64,000 bases of DNA from Tritrichomonas musculus (taxonomy: Eukaryota; Parabasalia; Tritrichomonadida; Tritrichomonadidae): positions 868,001-932,000 of the forward strand of contig JAPFFF010000052.1 of NCBI GenBank assembly GCA_039105265.1, in the 5' to 3' direction. The translations under genes were made by a program, and so were the position numbers. The notes below the pieces were generated by a model, which saw nothing but the letters and a program-made list of their open reading frames with translations, had not been told where the DNA came from and searched no databases. Below, piece after piece: positions 40,654 through 50,386 of the stretch (within the stretch, counting starts at the first letter, position 1; the number at the start of each line of letters is the position of its first letter).

Positions 40654-43261
40654 TTATATTTCTGCAGCTTCATTGCTACTTGCTTCGTTTTTCTTTTTTT
40701 TCTTTAAGAAGAAAATTACTCCAATGATAGCTGCAGCAATCACAACAATAATTCCAATGACGATACCAGCTATTGGACCTGGGCCAAGGCCCCCTTTATT
40801 ACCAGGATCTTTTGGTTCATTATCAATATCTTCAAATGATTCAGGTGGTTCTCCTTTATATACAGCAAAATTATTTATATTGCACTCATTTTCGCATTTC
40901 ATGAAATTACGAATAGATCGTAGAGTAAAATCTTTTTCACCTACATAAAAATTGATTTTTTGGTCATTTCTTGATTTAATCAAAAAAATTTGGTTTTCAT
41001 TATTGAATGATTCATCAAAGTAAATAAATGAATTCTTTTTGGTTGGCTCAAGTACTATATCGTAGGGAGAAAACAATGGGTTATTGGACTGTTTTAATGT
41101 TAAAAGGTTGTTAAAAGAGAAAATAAATCTATCATAATCCAAATATCTTGAAGAAAGGCGAAATTCTGCATCGCCAATTTCTAGATTAGAAGTGTTAATA
41201 TATAATTGTTCTGTTGATAAAATTCGAAGTTTTTTATTTTCATTTTCATCTAATACTTTTAAGTCTTTAGATTCAATAAATGTTAATTTAGGGTGATGTA
41301 AATTTTTGACTTCAACATCTAATGTATCTGAATAAGTATCAAGGAAAACATAAACATATGCATTTTGAGGTATATCTGAAGTAATAGTGGATGATAGATT
41401 ATTAACTTTGAATATATCATATTCTTTTTCTGGGCAGTTTGAATTTTCAGTAGAAGAATTACAAATTATGTAAATTCCTGGTACAACATTAATATGTTTT
41501 TCATCGTTATTAATTAACTTATCAGCAGGAAAATTATAAAGACTTACTATTCCATCACCGCTAATTACAAATTGTGAAAACTTTGCATTTATAAGATTTT
41601 CCTCAGGAACTTTTATGATCAATCGATTATAATAAAATATGGATTGGTTCAAATTCAACTAAAGTCGGTGGTACATAAAACAATGTATTAACATAAGCAC
41701 TGGTTTCTCTTTGATTTATGGTAATTTGTTTGATATATTTTGGATCCATATTTAAATTATCAAAGGAAACTTCATTGTTATCTGTTTCAATTATTCTTGT
41801 AACATTAGAAAGTAAAACTGCTGTATTTGGGCAAATTGTAAATATATGTTTATATTCGAATATTCCAGCATTCATAGATACATTTTCGCAAATACGAATA
41901 TTCATATTAGATTCTTCTCCTTTATATAGTTTAGATATATCATTAATTTCAACAACCCGATCTTCGATACCTTCTGAGCAATCTTCACAATTTTCACGAC
42001 AAAAACAATATGTTGTTGTATTAGTAGCACGACAAATTGGTGGTAAATCAATATCATTCACAATTATTTCTATTGAATCACCAACTTTGACTTCTATTGT
42101 TTTCCATTTATAATCTTTGCATTTACCATCAACAGTTAATCTAATGTTTGAACTAAAATCATTATAAGAAAATATTTTTCCTGTTTTTCCATTTGAAAGA
42201 AAAGTTGATAGGCGAGATTCATTATACAGAACTTCTGAAGGATATGAAATATTATTTGTTATTATTAATTTGGCTCTTGGAGGAACACATATGTCAGGTA
42301 ACTCATTTTCTCTAATAGTATATAATAAACCCCAGTTATTATCACCGAAATAATATTCTTTTTCCAATTTTATTTTATCACAATTAGGATATTCTTCTGA
42401 AGAAACGTACAAAGATAATGAATAGTTTTCTGCTGACTCAATAAAATTATAATGAACAACATCAATGTAATTTTTATCATTATTAAATCTATATTGAAAA
42501 GTATAGCCTTTTTCTGCAAGATCTTCAAAAAAAAAACGAAGTTTGTAATATTCTTCTATCTCGATTTCACTAAAAGATATTTTCGAATTATTGGGATAAC
42601 GAAGAAAATCACGATAAGCAAAATCACCAGATTTCTCTTGAGAAAAATCAATTTGTACAGTATTATTTAGAGTTGATTCATATTGTGTTTGACATGAAAC
42701 ATTAATGCCATGAAATATATATTGATTTTCTGATGTAATTCTCAGAGAATTATGAATTGGATTAGAATTTTTGAAATATCCATCTGCATAAAATTCATGA
42801 TTTGTGTTTGTTTCACCATCATAATATTTGAAACTTACAGTGTTATTAGTTTGAATATAAGATCTTGCATTATAAGGTCCGTAAGCAGAAACGTATATAT
42901 CATAATTAATTGGCTCATTTATGCCTTCATAAATATGTGAGATTTCATCTGAAAAATAAAAAAGAGATTTACCATATTGTGGTATCTTAAAGACATTAAA
43001 CAAAACACGTTTGTGGTATTGAATAGTGCATTCTATTGGAGATCCAAACTTGAATATTGAATAGGTATTTCTATAGGAAAACTTTTTATAGGAAATATTA
43101 AATTTTAATATTGCATCAGGCCATTCAATCATAGCAAAACCATATCCAACAGGGAGTTCAAAAGTATATGTTCTGTTTCTTGGATCATCTAAACATATTG
43201 AGGTTTCACCATCAAGAACATTTGAAAGTACTAAAACGGAATACAAAGTAAAGAAAACCAT
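40654..43261 (-). pseudogene. Type I surface glycoprotein gene, two halves offset by one frameshift
   Basis: The 5' half (41,627-43,261) starts with a clear signal peptide (MVFFTLYSVLVLSNVLDG) and a beta-rich, N-glycosylation-site-rich ectodomain with a Cys cluster (CFCRENCEDC). The 3' half (40,654-41,658) continues in another frame to a Gly/Pro hinge, the TM segment GIVIGIIVVIAAAIIGVIFF, KKKKK and a 12-residue tail. The frames overlap near 41,627-41,658, where one indel explains the break. The whole would be about 870 residues. A TCATTT initiator has its A at 43,272, 11 nt before ATG. Either a dead gene, a sequencing error, or two products. Architecture matches the 15-23.5 kb gene, at smaller size. 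Confidence 0.75.
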
Positions 43262-43644
43262 TTTAAAAAAATGAAGTGAAAGTTAACAATTGTTTATATT
43301 CAAATAAACTGTTTCATATTCATATTCAATTAAACTGATTTTGTTCAATAAGTTATCTCATTATTAAAGTTAGATGCAATAAAGTTTTTCTATAAATCAA
43401 AGTCAAATTTACCTGATTTAAAGGTCAAAAAAATTTTGGTGAAATTAATATTTTTAATAAAAAAATTGAATGTTGTCCTAAATATTTTGAATCCAACTAT
43501 AATATAAAAATAATAATTAAGTATAAAATAAAAAAATAAAGAAAAATGTTAAAGACCATTTTAAATAAAGTAAAAAAATAATTTTTGTCCTGATTTTCCT
43601 CATATTTGAAAGTTTCAGGAGAAATAGGCCATCTCAATTTTTAT

Positions 43645-43688
<44 letters not shown>

Positions 43689-44437
43689 CTTAATATGTTG
43701 TGTTTAATTTTATGATCAATCTATTGATATATGATATATCATACTTTTATTTTTGTTAATAAATCAAGACAAAATTTTCTCTCAAAAATTTGAATTTTTC
43801 ATTATGAATTCAATAGTGGAATATTCTATCGTTCCATAAAAATAGCAACGAAAATTCTATCGTTCCGTAAAAATAGCAACAGAGCCAATTTTTTTTATAA
43901 AAAACAAGTTAAAAATAACAAAAATGCATAAAAACATAAAAATAAAAAGATTTAAATGGTTTATTATATGCAAATAGTAAAAATGGTGGTAAAATTGAAA
44001 TAGCATAAGGATTATATTTGGTAATTTTTTCCCCTTATCTTCGAAGAATTTGCACGCAAACGACGTATAATTATGATTTTGAACAGATATTTGTGGCCAT
44101 TTAGGGTTTACAGATGAAATAATTTCATCATCATATCAATCTAGTCTTATTGTTGCTGTTTATAGCAAATACGTCCTTTTATGATGCTTATTTTTGCTTG
44201 TAAGTGGTAAGGAAAGGCCACTTTTCGATTTCTTGGATAATCCTTGCTAAGGAAAGTATGGCTATTTATAAATAAACGGTCTCCTTCGTTGCGATTTTTA
44301 CGGAAAAAGACATTTATCCAATAGTGAAACATTATTTTATGAATCAATCATAAAAAAGGTTTTAATATTTTTCTCTATTTTATATTTTATACAATAAAAA
44401 TATATTTTTTTGGCAAAGTTGATGAAGTTGTCTGGAA
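43262..44437. other. Intergenic with T43 run and short repeats
   Basis: A homopolymer of about 43 T lies near 43,648-43,690. A 31-bp tandem pair (ATTCTATCGTTCC...AGCAAC) covers 43,823-43,880. TTCCGTAAAAATAGCAAC (43,863-43,880) is inverted with one mismatch at 44,288-44,305, possibly the ends of a ~440-bp element; no target duplication was found. No gene. Confidence 0.45.
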
Positions 44438-45024
44438 TTGTTACCTTTTTTCCAGTTCCAATTTCTATTATTGTTATGCCCATATGGGCATAGTGATAGC
44501 CAAATCAAAACATCTGGTTTTAATGAGTATTTGGATGTAATCACTGTTATGAAATACTTGAAAAAGAAAGGATATAAAAAAAAATATCATATTATGGAAC
44601 TTCAATTGGTGGAGCAATAGGAATCTTGTTGACAAAAGAATTTCCTGATTTGGTTTGTCTTGCTGTTGATAGTCCATATTTGTCATTTAAAGAGATGATC
44701 AGATATAAAGCAAATTCTTTACATATTAGCAATAAAACTTTTGAATTAACATTTTCAAGAGTTTGTAAAAAAATAAATGATGACTTTGGCGTCGATTATA
44801 ACAGTTTTCAAGATCCAATAGATGTCATGTCTCAAATTACACAACCGATCATAATGGCTCAATTGGTTAATGATCAGTATGACATGAATACTTACATTGA
44901 TTTATTTAATTCAATGCAAACTAAAGATAAATATTTTTATACTTATATTGAACAATTACGCACTACTAGAGTATATGAAAATCTCTTTAAATTTATTGTT
45001 GATCATAATAAAATTGATTTATAA
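44438..45024 (+). pseudogene. Truncated and frameshifted alpha/beta hydrolase
   Basis: Two frames carry one fold. 44,438-44,620 has YGHSDSQIKTSGFNEYLDV (strand and helix before the nucleophile). The region near 44,590-44,640 reads YGTSIGGAIGILLTKEFP (GxSxG elbow) in the frame of 44,626-45,024, which continues through DSPYLSF to FIVDHNKIDL. A shift beside an eight-A run (about 44,578-44,585) separates them, and the N-terminal third is missing. The acid and His of the triad are not obvious in the remaining tail. Best read as a dead copy of a serine-hydrolase gene (BAAT/ABHD17-like group, uncertain). Confidence 0.6.
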
Positions 45025-45226
45025 TAAAACTATCGATACTTTATAAAGTTATTAATGATTTTAAAATAGACAAATGTTTTTTTTTTTTTTTTTATTTATT
45101 TATTTTATAAAAATAGCTGGTGTTTTAAAATAAGGTATTGTATATGTATTGATTTGCAGATTAAATGTAATCATTTATAACAATAAGTATTCAAATTTGC
45201 ATGTACTTTTAACTCTTATAAATAAA

Positions 45227-46483
45227 TTATATCAATTTCCCATAAAACTCAATGCAGTCTAAGTTCAAATGATCCATGTTTTTCCAATTTTTACCTGTCT
45301 GGCGCATTTTGATATATCGAACTTTTTCAGATTTAGATTCATCAATTGCAAAAATGTGTGAAACGCTACTATCATTCAAAAATGCGCAATTTTCTTGCGA
45401 GTCAAGATTGAACCAATTCACGTTGTCCATTGATCCTTCGATAACCCAAGTTTTCGGATGATTTTCATTTTTCCAAAACGGATAAGATCTGATCTGATAA
45501 CTCGTTGGAATTATTGAATTTTCCAAGAACTCAAAGCAAATCCAATTATTTGGTGAGTCATTTGTTCTAAACTGTTTTCGGCAGTCGTTATAAATGACTA
45601 CATTTGATGGAGGATATTCAAATCTCATTGAAGAAGATGTGATTTTAATTTTGTTTTCAATTCTATTGTTATTTTGCTTTTTGATAAAGTTAATTATGCC
45701 ATTGAATTCCTTTTCACCTGAAGGTGAAATTATGATATCATTGTATCGTCCTTTTTCAGTCAATTTTTGATTTTGAAGTCGATTCGATATAGAATTCCAT
45801 GCTTCTCTTGTTAAATCGTTATAATCATAAATATTGACAAATTCATCAATTGCTTCTTGTCCAACATTGGCGAACAAAACATATGAATAGAAATTTGAAA
45901 ATTTTTTTGATGTTGCGTAAAGTTCATTGATGAAGTGAAGTAGTTCGTCTTCATTTTGAATTTTTAGATGTGGATGTGATATGATCCTTTCAAGTGTGCC
46001 TTCAGTAAGTGTTTTCAATGATTCTTTCTGTGTCTCAAAAAGTTTGTAGAAATGCATTGAAATGAATTCAATGTCCGATTCAATTTCTTTTGAAAAAAAA
46101 TTGCGCATTTTTTCATGCCGACGAAGTAAATTGACAGCAGTATCTTCTGTTATTTGTACGTTTTTGATGGGATTTGTGACTTTTATCCAGTTGTTCTCAA
46201 GTTTTTCAATTATTTCGATCAAAAATGGAATTTCTAATTCTGGAATTGATATTTGTGAAAAAGCTGCAAGGTCAAGAATAAATGAAAAATGCCCTTGATT
46301 TTCAGTTGTTATGGAAAATTCACTCATTGTTGGATCATTTTGATGTATTTTGCAAACTGTTGGAGATAAAAGATCAGCAACAAGGTAGCTTGTTTTGAAT
46401 TCTTCTCCATTAATTATAAATGAAAAGTCTTTGTCATATTTATTAAGTGGGACATTCAATATACTTTTGGTTTTAAGCTTCAC
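45227..46483 (-). CDS. BTB-like/F5-8 type C (discoidin) protein
   Basis: 418 codons. The N-terminal ~230 residues are a BTB-like head (DFSFIINGEEFKTSYLVADLL) and helical BACK-like region. The C-terminal ~150 residues are an F5/8 type C fold with WVIEGSMDNVNWFNLD, RYIKMRQTG and DCIEFYG. The second copy is at 10,256-11,443. Start: where the family would be expected to begin, the codon is GTG (46,481-46,483), directly preceded by a stop; the first ATG is 52 codons further in and would remove the BTB head. Either the start codon was lost by one A-to-G change, or a non-AUG start is used. Trichomonads carry many such proteins; their role is not established. Confidence 0.7.
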   Translation of the reverse strand: MKLKTKSILNVPLNKYDKDFSFIINGEEFKTSYLVADLLSPTVCKIHQNDPTMSEFSITTENQGHFSFILDLAAFSQISIPELEIPFLIEIIEKLENNWIKVTNPIKNVQITEDTAVNLLRRHEKMRNFFSKEIESDIEFISMHFYKLFETQKESLKTLTEGTLERIISHPHLKIQNEDELLHFINELYATSKKFSNFYSYVLFANVGQEAIDEFVNIYDYNDLTREAWNSISNRLQNQKLTEKGRYNDIIISPSGEKEFNGIINFIKKQNNNRIENKIKITSSSMRFEYPPSNVVIYNDCRKQFRTNDSPNNWICFEFLENSIIPTSYQIRSYPFWKNENHPKTWVIEGSMDNVNWFNLDSQENCAFLNDSSVSHIFAIDESKSEKVRYIKMRQTGKNWKNMDHLNLDCIEFYGKLI

Positions 46484-46647
46484 TCAGTTTAAAAAAATTG
46501 AATTAAAATTTGGCTTTCGTAAACTTTTTGAAATAATTTTATTCATAAAAATAAAATGATAATATTGATCCAACAAATACATATTAACTAACTTATAATG
46601 AAGAATAAAAAATAAAGAAATAATATTAAAAAAAAGAATTAAAATTT

Positions 46648-47244
46648 TTAATAAAGACCAACTAATTTAGCATCACTGAGGTTTGTTTCAACAAATTTCC
46701 AATTAACAACATCCCAGAATTTGTTGAAATACTCTGCTTTACGATTTTCATAATCAATATACCATGAGTGTTCCCAGGTATCAATGCAAAGAAGAGGAAC
46801 TCCTTGATCTTTCACTGGATTTGCTGCATTCGAATATTGATTGATTGAAACCGTTCCATCTTGGTTCTTGGCTAAATAGCACCAGCCACTTCCAAAGATT
46901 GTTGATGCTTTTTGAACAAATTGTTCTTTGAATTTATCAACACCACCGAAGTTCTTAGTTAAGAAATTAGCAACGGAAGGAGGTATTTCTTGATGTTGTG
47001 CAGTAAGGCACTTCCAGAAGAACGAGTGGTTGTAATGTTGAGCAACGTTATTGAAAACTGGTCCAGTTGCATGTTGTATTATGAATTCTATTGGCTTACC
47101 ATGAAATTCACTTGTTGGAACAATTTTATTTGCTGTGTCAACATATCCTTGGTGGTGTTTTTGGACGTGAATCTGGACTGCGTGAGCAGTAAGGAAACCA
47201 GGAAGTCCTGAATCGATATATGGTACTTTTTCGATACTGAACAT
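46648..47244 (-). CDS. Iron superoxide dismutase, copy 1
   Basis: Dismutates superoxide to O2 and H2O2; important in oxygen-sensitive trichomonads. 198 residues, normal length. Metal ligands His26, His73, Asp155 and His159 are all present (HVQKHH, YNHSFFW, DTWEHSW). Gln69 in AQHYNH and the absence of the Mn-type glycine pair mark the Fe form. No hydrogenosomal presequence; probably cytosolic. Initiator TCATTT with A at 47,255, 11 nt before ATG. Divergently transcribed from copy 2 with an identical promoter. Protein differs from copy 2 at only two positions: Val149 (Ile in copy 2) and Thr187 (Gln). Confidence 0.97.
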   Translation of the reverse strand: MFSIEKVPYIDSGLPGFLTAHAVQIHVQKHHQGYVDTANKIVPTSEFHGKPIEFIIQHATGPVFNNVAQHYNHSFFWKCLTAQHQEIPPSVANFLTKNFGGVDKFKEQFVQKASTIFGSGWCYLAKNQDGTVSINQYSNAANPVKDQGVPLLCIDTWEHSWYIDYENRKAEYFNKFWDVVNWKFVETNLSDAKLVGLY

Positions 47245-47251
47245 TATTTAA

Positions 47252-47257
47252 AAATGA
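47252..47257 (-). promoter_or_regulatory. Initiator (TCATTT) of SOD copy 1
   Basis: Matches the trichomonad Inr pattern TCA(+1)Y(T/A). The A lies 11 nt upstream of the ATG, giving a very short leader as is usual in the group. Mirror image of the copy 2 site. Confidence 0.65.
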
Positions 47258-47474
47258 TATGATACGTGAATCAACAAACAATATCTCACATTTTTTTTAT
47301 CTACAAAAAAAAAATATCGTTACCAAAATAAAAAAATTATATTTTTTGATATATCTTAAACAAATTTAAATATATTTACAATTCAAATAACTATATAATA
47401 TAAATATAAAATATAAAAATAAAAAATATCAAAAGTACTAAAAGATATCATTTACTAAACAAAAAATATTAATT

Positions 47475-48122
47475 TATTTAATCATAAATAACATTACTCA
47501 ATTATTCAATGTTTATGACATATCTTATCAAAAAGATGATTTATCGCTCACAAACAAAAAATAAAATTATTTCAAATTATTAACGATAAACATAATATTT
47601 TGAAGGTATAAACCCATATTCTGGCTAAAACAATATTTCATATATCCTAAATAATCTTTTAAAAATTAAAGTAAAAAATATTAAATTACTTCTCTTTCAT
47701 TTTTTAATTTGAAATATTAAAAGCATTTTGCCATAAAATAAAAATTAAATTAAAAATATTATTATCTTTTAATAATTAACCAAAATATAATATTTAATTG
47801 TCATAATATATATTTTATATTTGATTTGTATGAGTTAAAATGATTAGTATGTAAATCAAAGATATCAGCGAGTCAGTAAAAATTTATCGATATATACAAA
47901 TAATACTTTAAATTAATTTAAATGATATTTATTAATGAATATAATCTTTTATTATATAATTTTACTGTAAGAATGATATAGATATTAGCATTTTTTTTTA
48001 CCCTCATAATATAATAATCATCTCAAATTTTATATATCATTCTATATTTTGAATATATTTTATAACGAATGTTTGAGTAGATAAACACAAATTGAATAGT
48101 ATTTTAAATAAAAGAAAAAATA
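47475..48122. other. Spacer of the SOD inverted duplication
   Basis: 648 bp of unique AT-rich DNA between the two arms, without a reading frame. It is the loop of the large palindrome; such a loop is often the only non-paired sequence left after an inverted duplication. Confidence 0.7.
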
Positions 48123-48338
48123 ATTAATATTTTTTGTTTAGTAAATGATATCTTTTAGTACTTTTGATATTTTTTATTTTTATATTTTATATTTATATTA
48201 TATAGTTATTTGAATTGTAAATATATTTAAATTTGTTTAAGATATATCAAAAAATATAATTTTTTTATTTTGGTAACGATATTTTTTTTTTGTAGATAAA
48301 AAAAATGTGAGATATTGTTTGTTGATTCACGTATCATA

Positions 48339-48344
48339 TCATTT
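48339..48344 (+). promoter_or_regulatory. Initiator (TCATTT) of SOD copy 2
   Basis: TCA(+1)TTT with A at 48,341, 11 nt before ATG 48,352; identical to the copy 1 site. Confidence 0.65.
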
Positions 48345-48351
48345 TTAAATA

Positions 48352-48948
48352 ATGTTCAGTATCGAAAAAGTACCATATATCGATTCAGGACTTCCTGGTT
48401 TCCTTACTGCTCACGCAGTCCAGATTCACGTCCAAAAACACCACCAAGGATATGTTGACACAGCAAATAAAATTGTTCCAACAAGTGAATTTCATGGTAA
48501 GCCAATAGAATTCATAATACAACATGCAACTGGACCAGTTTTCAATAACGTTGCTCAACATTACAACCACTCGTTCTTCTGGAAGTGCCTTACTGCACAA
48601 CATCAAGAAATACCTCCTTCCGTTGCTAATTTCTTAACTAAGAACTTCGGTGGTGTTGATAAATTCAAAGAACAATTTGTTCAAAAAGCATCAACAATCT
48701 TTGGAAGTGGCTGGTGCTATTTAGCCAAGAACCAAGATGGAACGGTTTCAATCAATCAATATTCGAATGCAGCAAATCCAGTGAAAGATCAAGGAATTCC
48801 TCTTCTTTGCATTGATACCTGGGAACACTCATGGTATATTGATTATGAAAATCGTAAAGCAGAGTATTTCAACAAATTCTGGGATGTTGTTAATTGGAAA
48901 TTTGTTGAACAAAACCTCAGTGATGCTAAATTAGTTGGTCTTTATTAA
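48352..48948 (+). CDS. Iron superoxide dismutase, copy 2
   Basis: Same enzyme, length and ligands as copy 1 (His26, His73, Asp155, His159, Fe-type Gln69). Differences are Ile149 and Gln187. The Gln187 codon (CAA against ACA) differs at two adjacent bases, while the flanks are otherwise identical. Head-to-head with copy 1 across a shared palindrome; both promoters and 3' ends are intact, so both copies should be expressed. Confidence 0.97.
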   Translation: MFSIEKVPYIDSGLPGFLTAHAVQIHVQKHHQGYVDTANKIVPTSEFHGKPIEFIIQHATGPVFNNVAQHYNHSFFWKCLTAQHQEIPPSVANFLTKNFGGVDKFKEQFVQKASTIFGSGWCYLAKNQDGTVSINQYSNAANPVKDQGIPLLCIDTWEHSWYIDYENRKAEYFNKFWDVVNWKFVEQNLSDAKLVGLY

Positions 48949-49015
48949 AAATTTTAATTCTTTTTTTTAATATTATTTCTTTATTTTTTATTCTTCATTA
49001 TAAGTTAGTTAATAT

Positions 49016-49609
49016 ATTTATATTTGCAATTAATTCATTTATTCGATCAATTTATTTATTTATTCGTGCAATATTCATAAATTTGATTATCAAATGCTCT
49101 GATAATTAAACGTAATAAAAAAAAAAATGATATTAAATAGCCTTTGCGTTTATACTAATCGTCTTTACTGATAGTAAGTTGTTGTACTGTAGAACAATAT
49201 TGAATATCATATTTTTACAACTATAAATACGAAAAAAATATATTTGTACACAAAAAATCGGGGTGTAAAATGAACATCATTTTGTTTTTTGATATATATT
49301 ATCTCCAAGATGATTCTGAAATTTGTTCATTAATCAATAATCTTTAAAGAGATGTGTTAGGTGTTGTATATCCAACAATTATTAATTTTTTGTGGAATGT
49401 TTAGAAAAGAAACATTTAACAGAAACTCAACTATTAATAGTTATGATCATTTGTTTCAAGTAATCTTATTGATGATATTTTTTAATAAAAACGAGAAATT
49501 GTCAGAAATATCTTCACAAAAATTGGTGGAAGTGGTATTAATTAAATAAGAATTCTTCAGAATTGTTGGCTAAAAATTACCGAACCAAAAACAAAAATAA
49601 AAAAAAATA
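49016..49609. other. AT-rich intergenic, nothing recognised
   Basis: No credible frame or repeat. It contains the upstream side of nothing obvious, since the tRNA that follows is on the minus strand and this is its 3' flank. Confidence 0.6.
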
Positions 49610-49681
49610 TGGATGTTAGGAGGATCGAACTCCTGGCCTCTACAATGCAAATGTAGCGCTCTACCACTGAGCTAAACACCC
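49610..49681 (-). tRNA. tRNA-Ala (anticodon UGC)
   Basis: Read on the minus strand: acceptor GGGTGTT pairs with AACATCC, including the G3-U70 pair that identifies alanine tRNAs. The D arm has GCTCAGTGGTAGAGC, the anticodon stem CTACA/TGTAG encloses loop TTTGCAT with anticodon TGC (49,647-49,649), and the T arm has CAGGAGTTCGATCCTCCTA. Discriminator A at 49,610. A-box (TAGCTCAGTGG) and B-box (AGTTCGATCCT) are intact. No intron. CCA is not encoded. Confidence 0.97.
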
Positions 49682-49946
49682 TTTGACTCTTTGAAAAAAC
49701 TATACGATCTTATTGATTGAAAGAATAAAATAGAATTCATAAAGCTTGTCAAATAATTGGAAAGTGAAATGATGTATTTTTTTTCACCATATGATAGATC
49801 AATTTTATAAAAAGTGACTGTTAAAAAAATCAACAATGTTTGTAATCAATTCAGTATTTGAAATATGAGTAGTATACGTTAGGCTGTGCGCCCTTAACGG
49901 TCGCCCAGACCTAACTGCGCCGATGATTTCACCGGGGGTCCGTAAA

Positions 49947-49991
<45 letters not shown>

Positions 49992-49992
49992 C

Positions 49993-50361
49993 TTACTTAT
50001 TCTTTCTTGATTTACTAGCATGAAGAATTATTTCCTTTGGAATTATATCTCCCTTTTTCAATTGAATCTGATAGGCTTTTGATTTGACCATATTTTCATT
50101 CCTTTCACCTATATAACCAATTATCGATCCAAAAAGTGTGATTTTATGTACTGAACAATATTTGGCCACTAAATTCAATATTTCTTTAACGTCCTCATAA
50201 TCATCCCAATCAAATTTCTTTGCCCAATCAGTAAAGATTATTTTTTTGTTTGATAATTTAAACTTTGATTTACAAATTTCTGATAATTCAGATATTTCTG
50301 TCTTTTTCAATGTTTTATTAAAATAAAGTGAACATTCAATTGGCAAAATTAATTCTGGCAT
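49993..50361 (-). CDS. Unknown element protein, 122 residues
   Basis: Last gene of the 49.9-52.6 kb element. Mixed alpha/beta composition with a C-terminal basic stretch (ASKSRKNK). It begins MPELILPIECSLYF and contains FTDWAKKFDWDDYEDVKE. No family recognised. It ends close to the left TIR. Confidence 0.55.
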   Translation of the reverse strand: MPELILPIECSLYFNKTLKKTEISELSEICKSKFKLSNKKIIFTDWAKKFDWDDYEDVKEILNLVAKYCSVHKITLFGSIIGYIGERNENMVKSKAYQIQLKKGDIIPKEIILHASKSRKNK

Positions 50362-50386
50362 TTTTATTTATTGAAAAATTTTTAAT

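Larger units (their letters stand above)
46581..47474 (-). repeat. Left arm of 894-bp inverted duplication (Fe-SOD)
   Basis: Includes the whole minus-strand SOD gene, ~230 bp upstream and ~67 bp downstream. Its reverse complement matches 48,123-49,015 almost base for base, including simple AT runs in the promoter. Identity stops sharply at both edges. Confidence 0.95.
48123..49015 (+). repeat. Right arm of inverted duplication (Fe-SOD)
   Basis: 893 bp, the mirror of 46,581-47,474, carrying the plus-strand SOD gene with promoter and 3' flank. The one-base length difference lies in simple sequence. Confidence 0.95.

Noticed and set aside
47475-48122. Hidden gene between the SOD copies
   Set aside because: No frame of useful length; pure AT-rich spacer.
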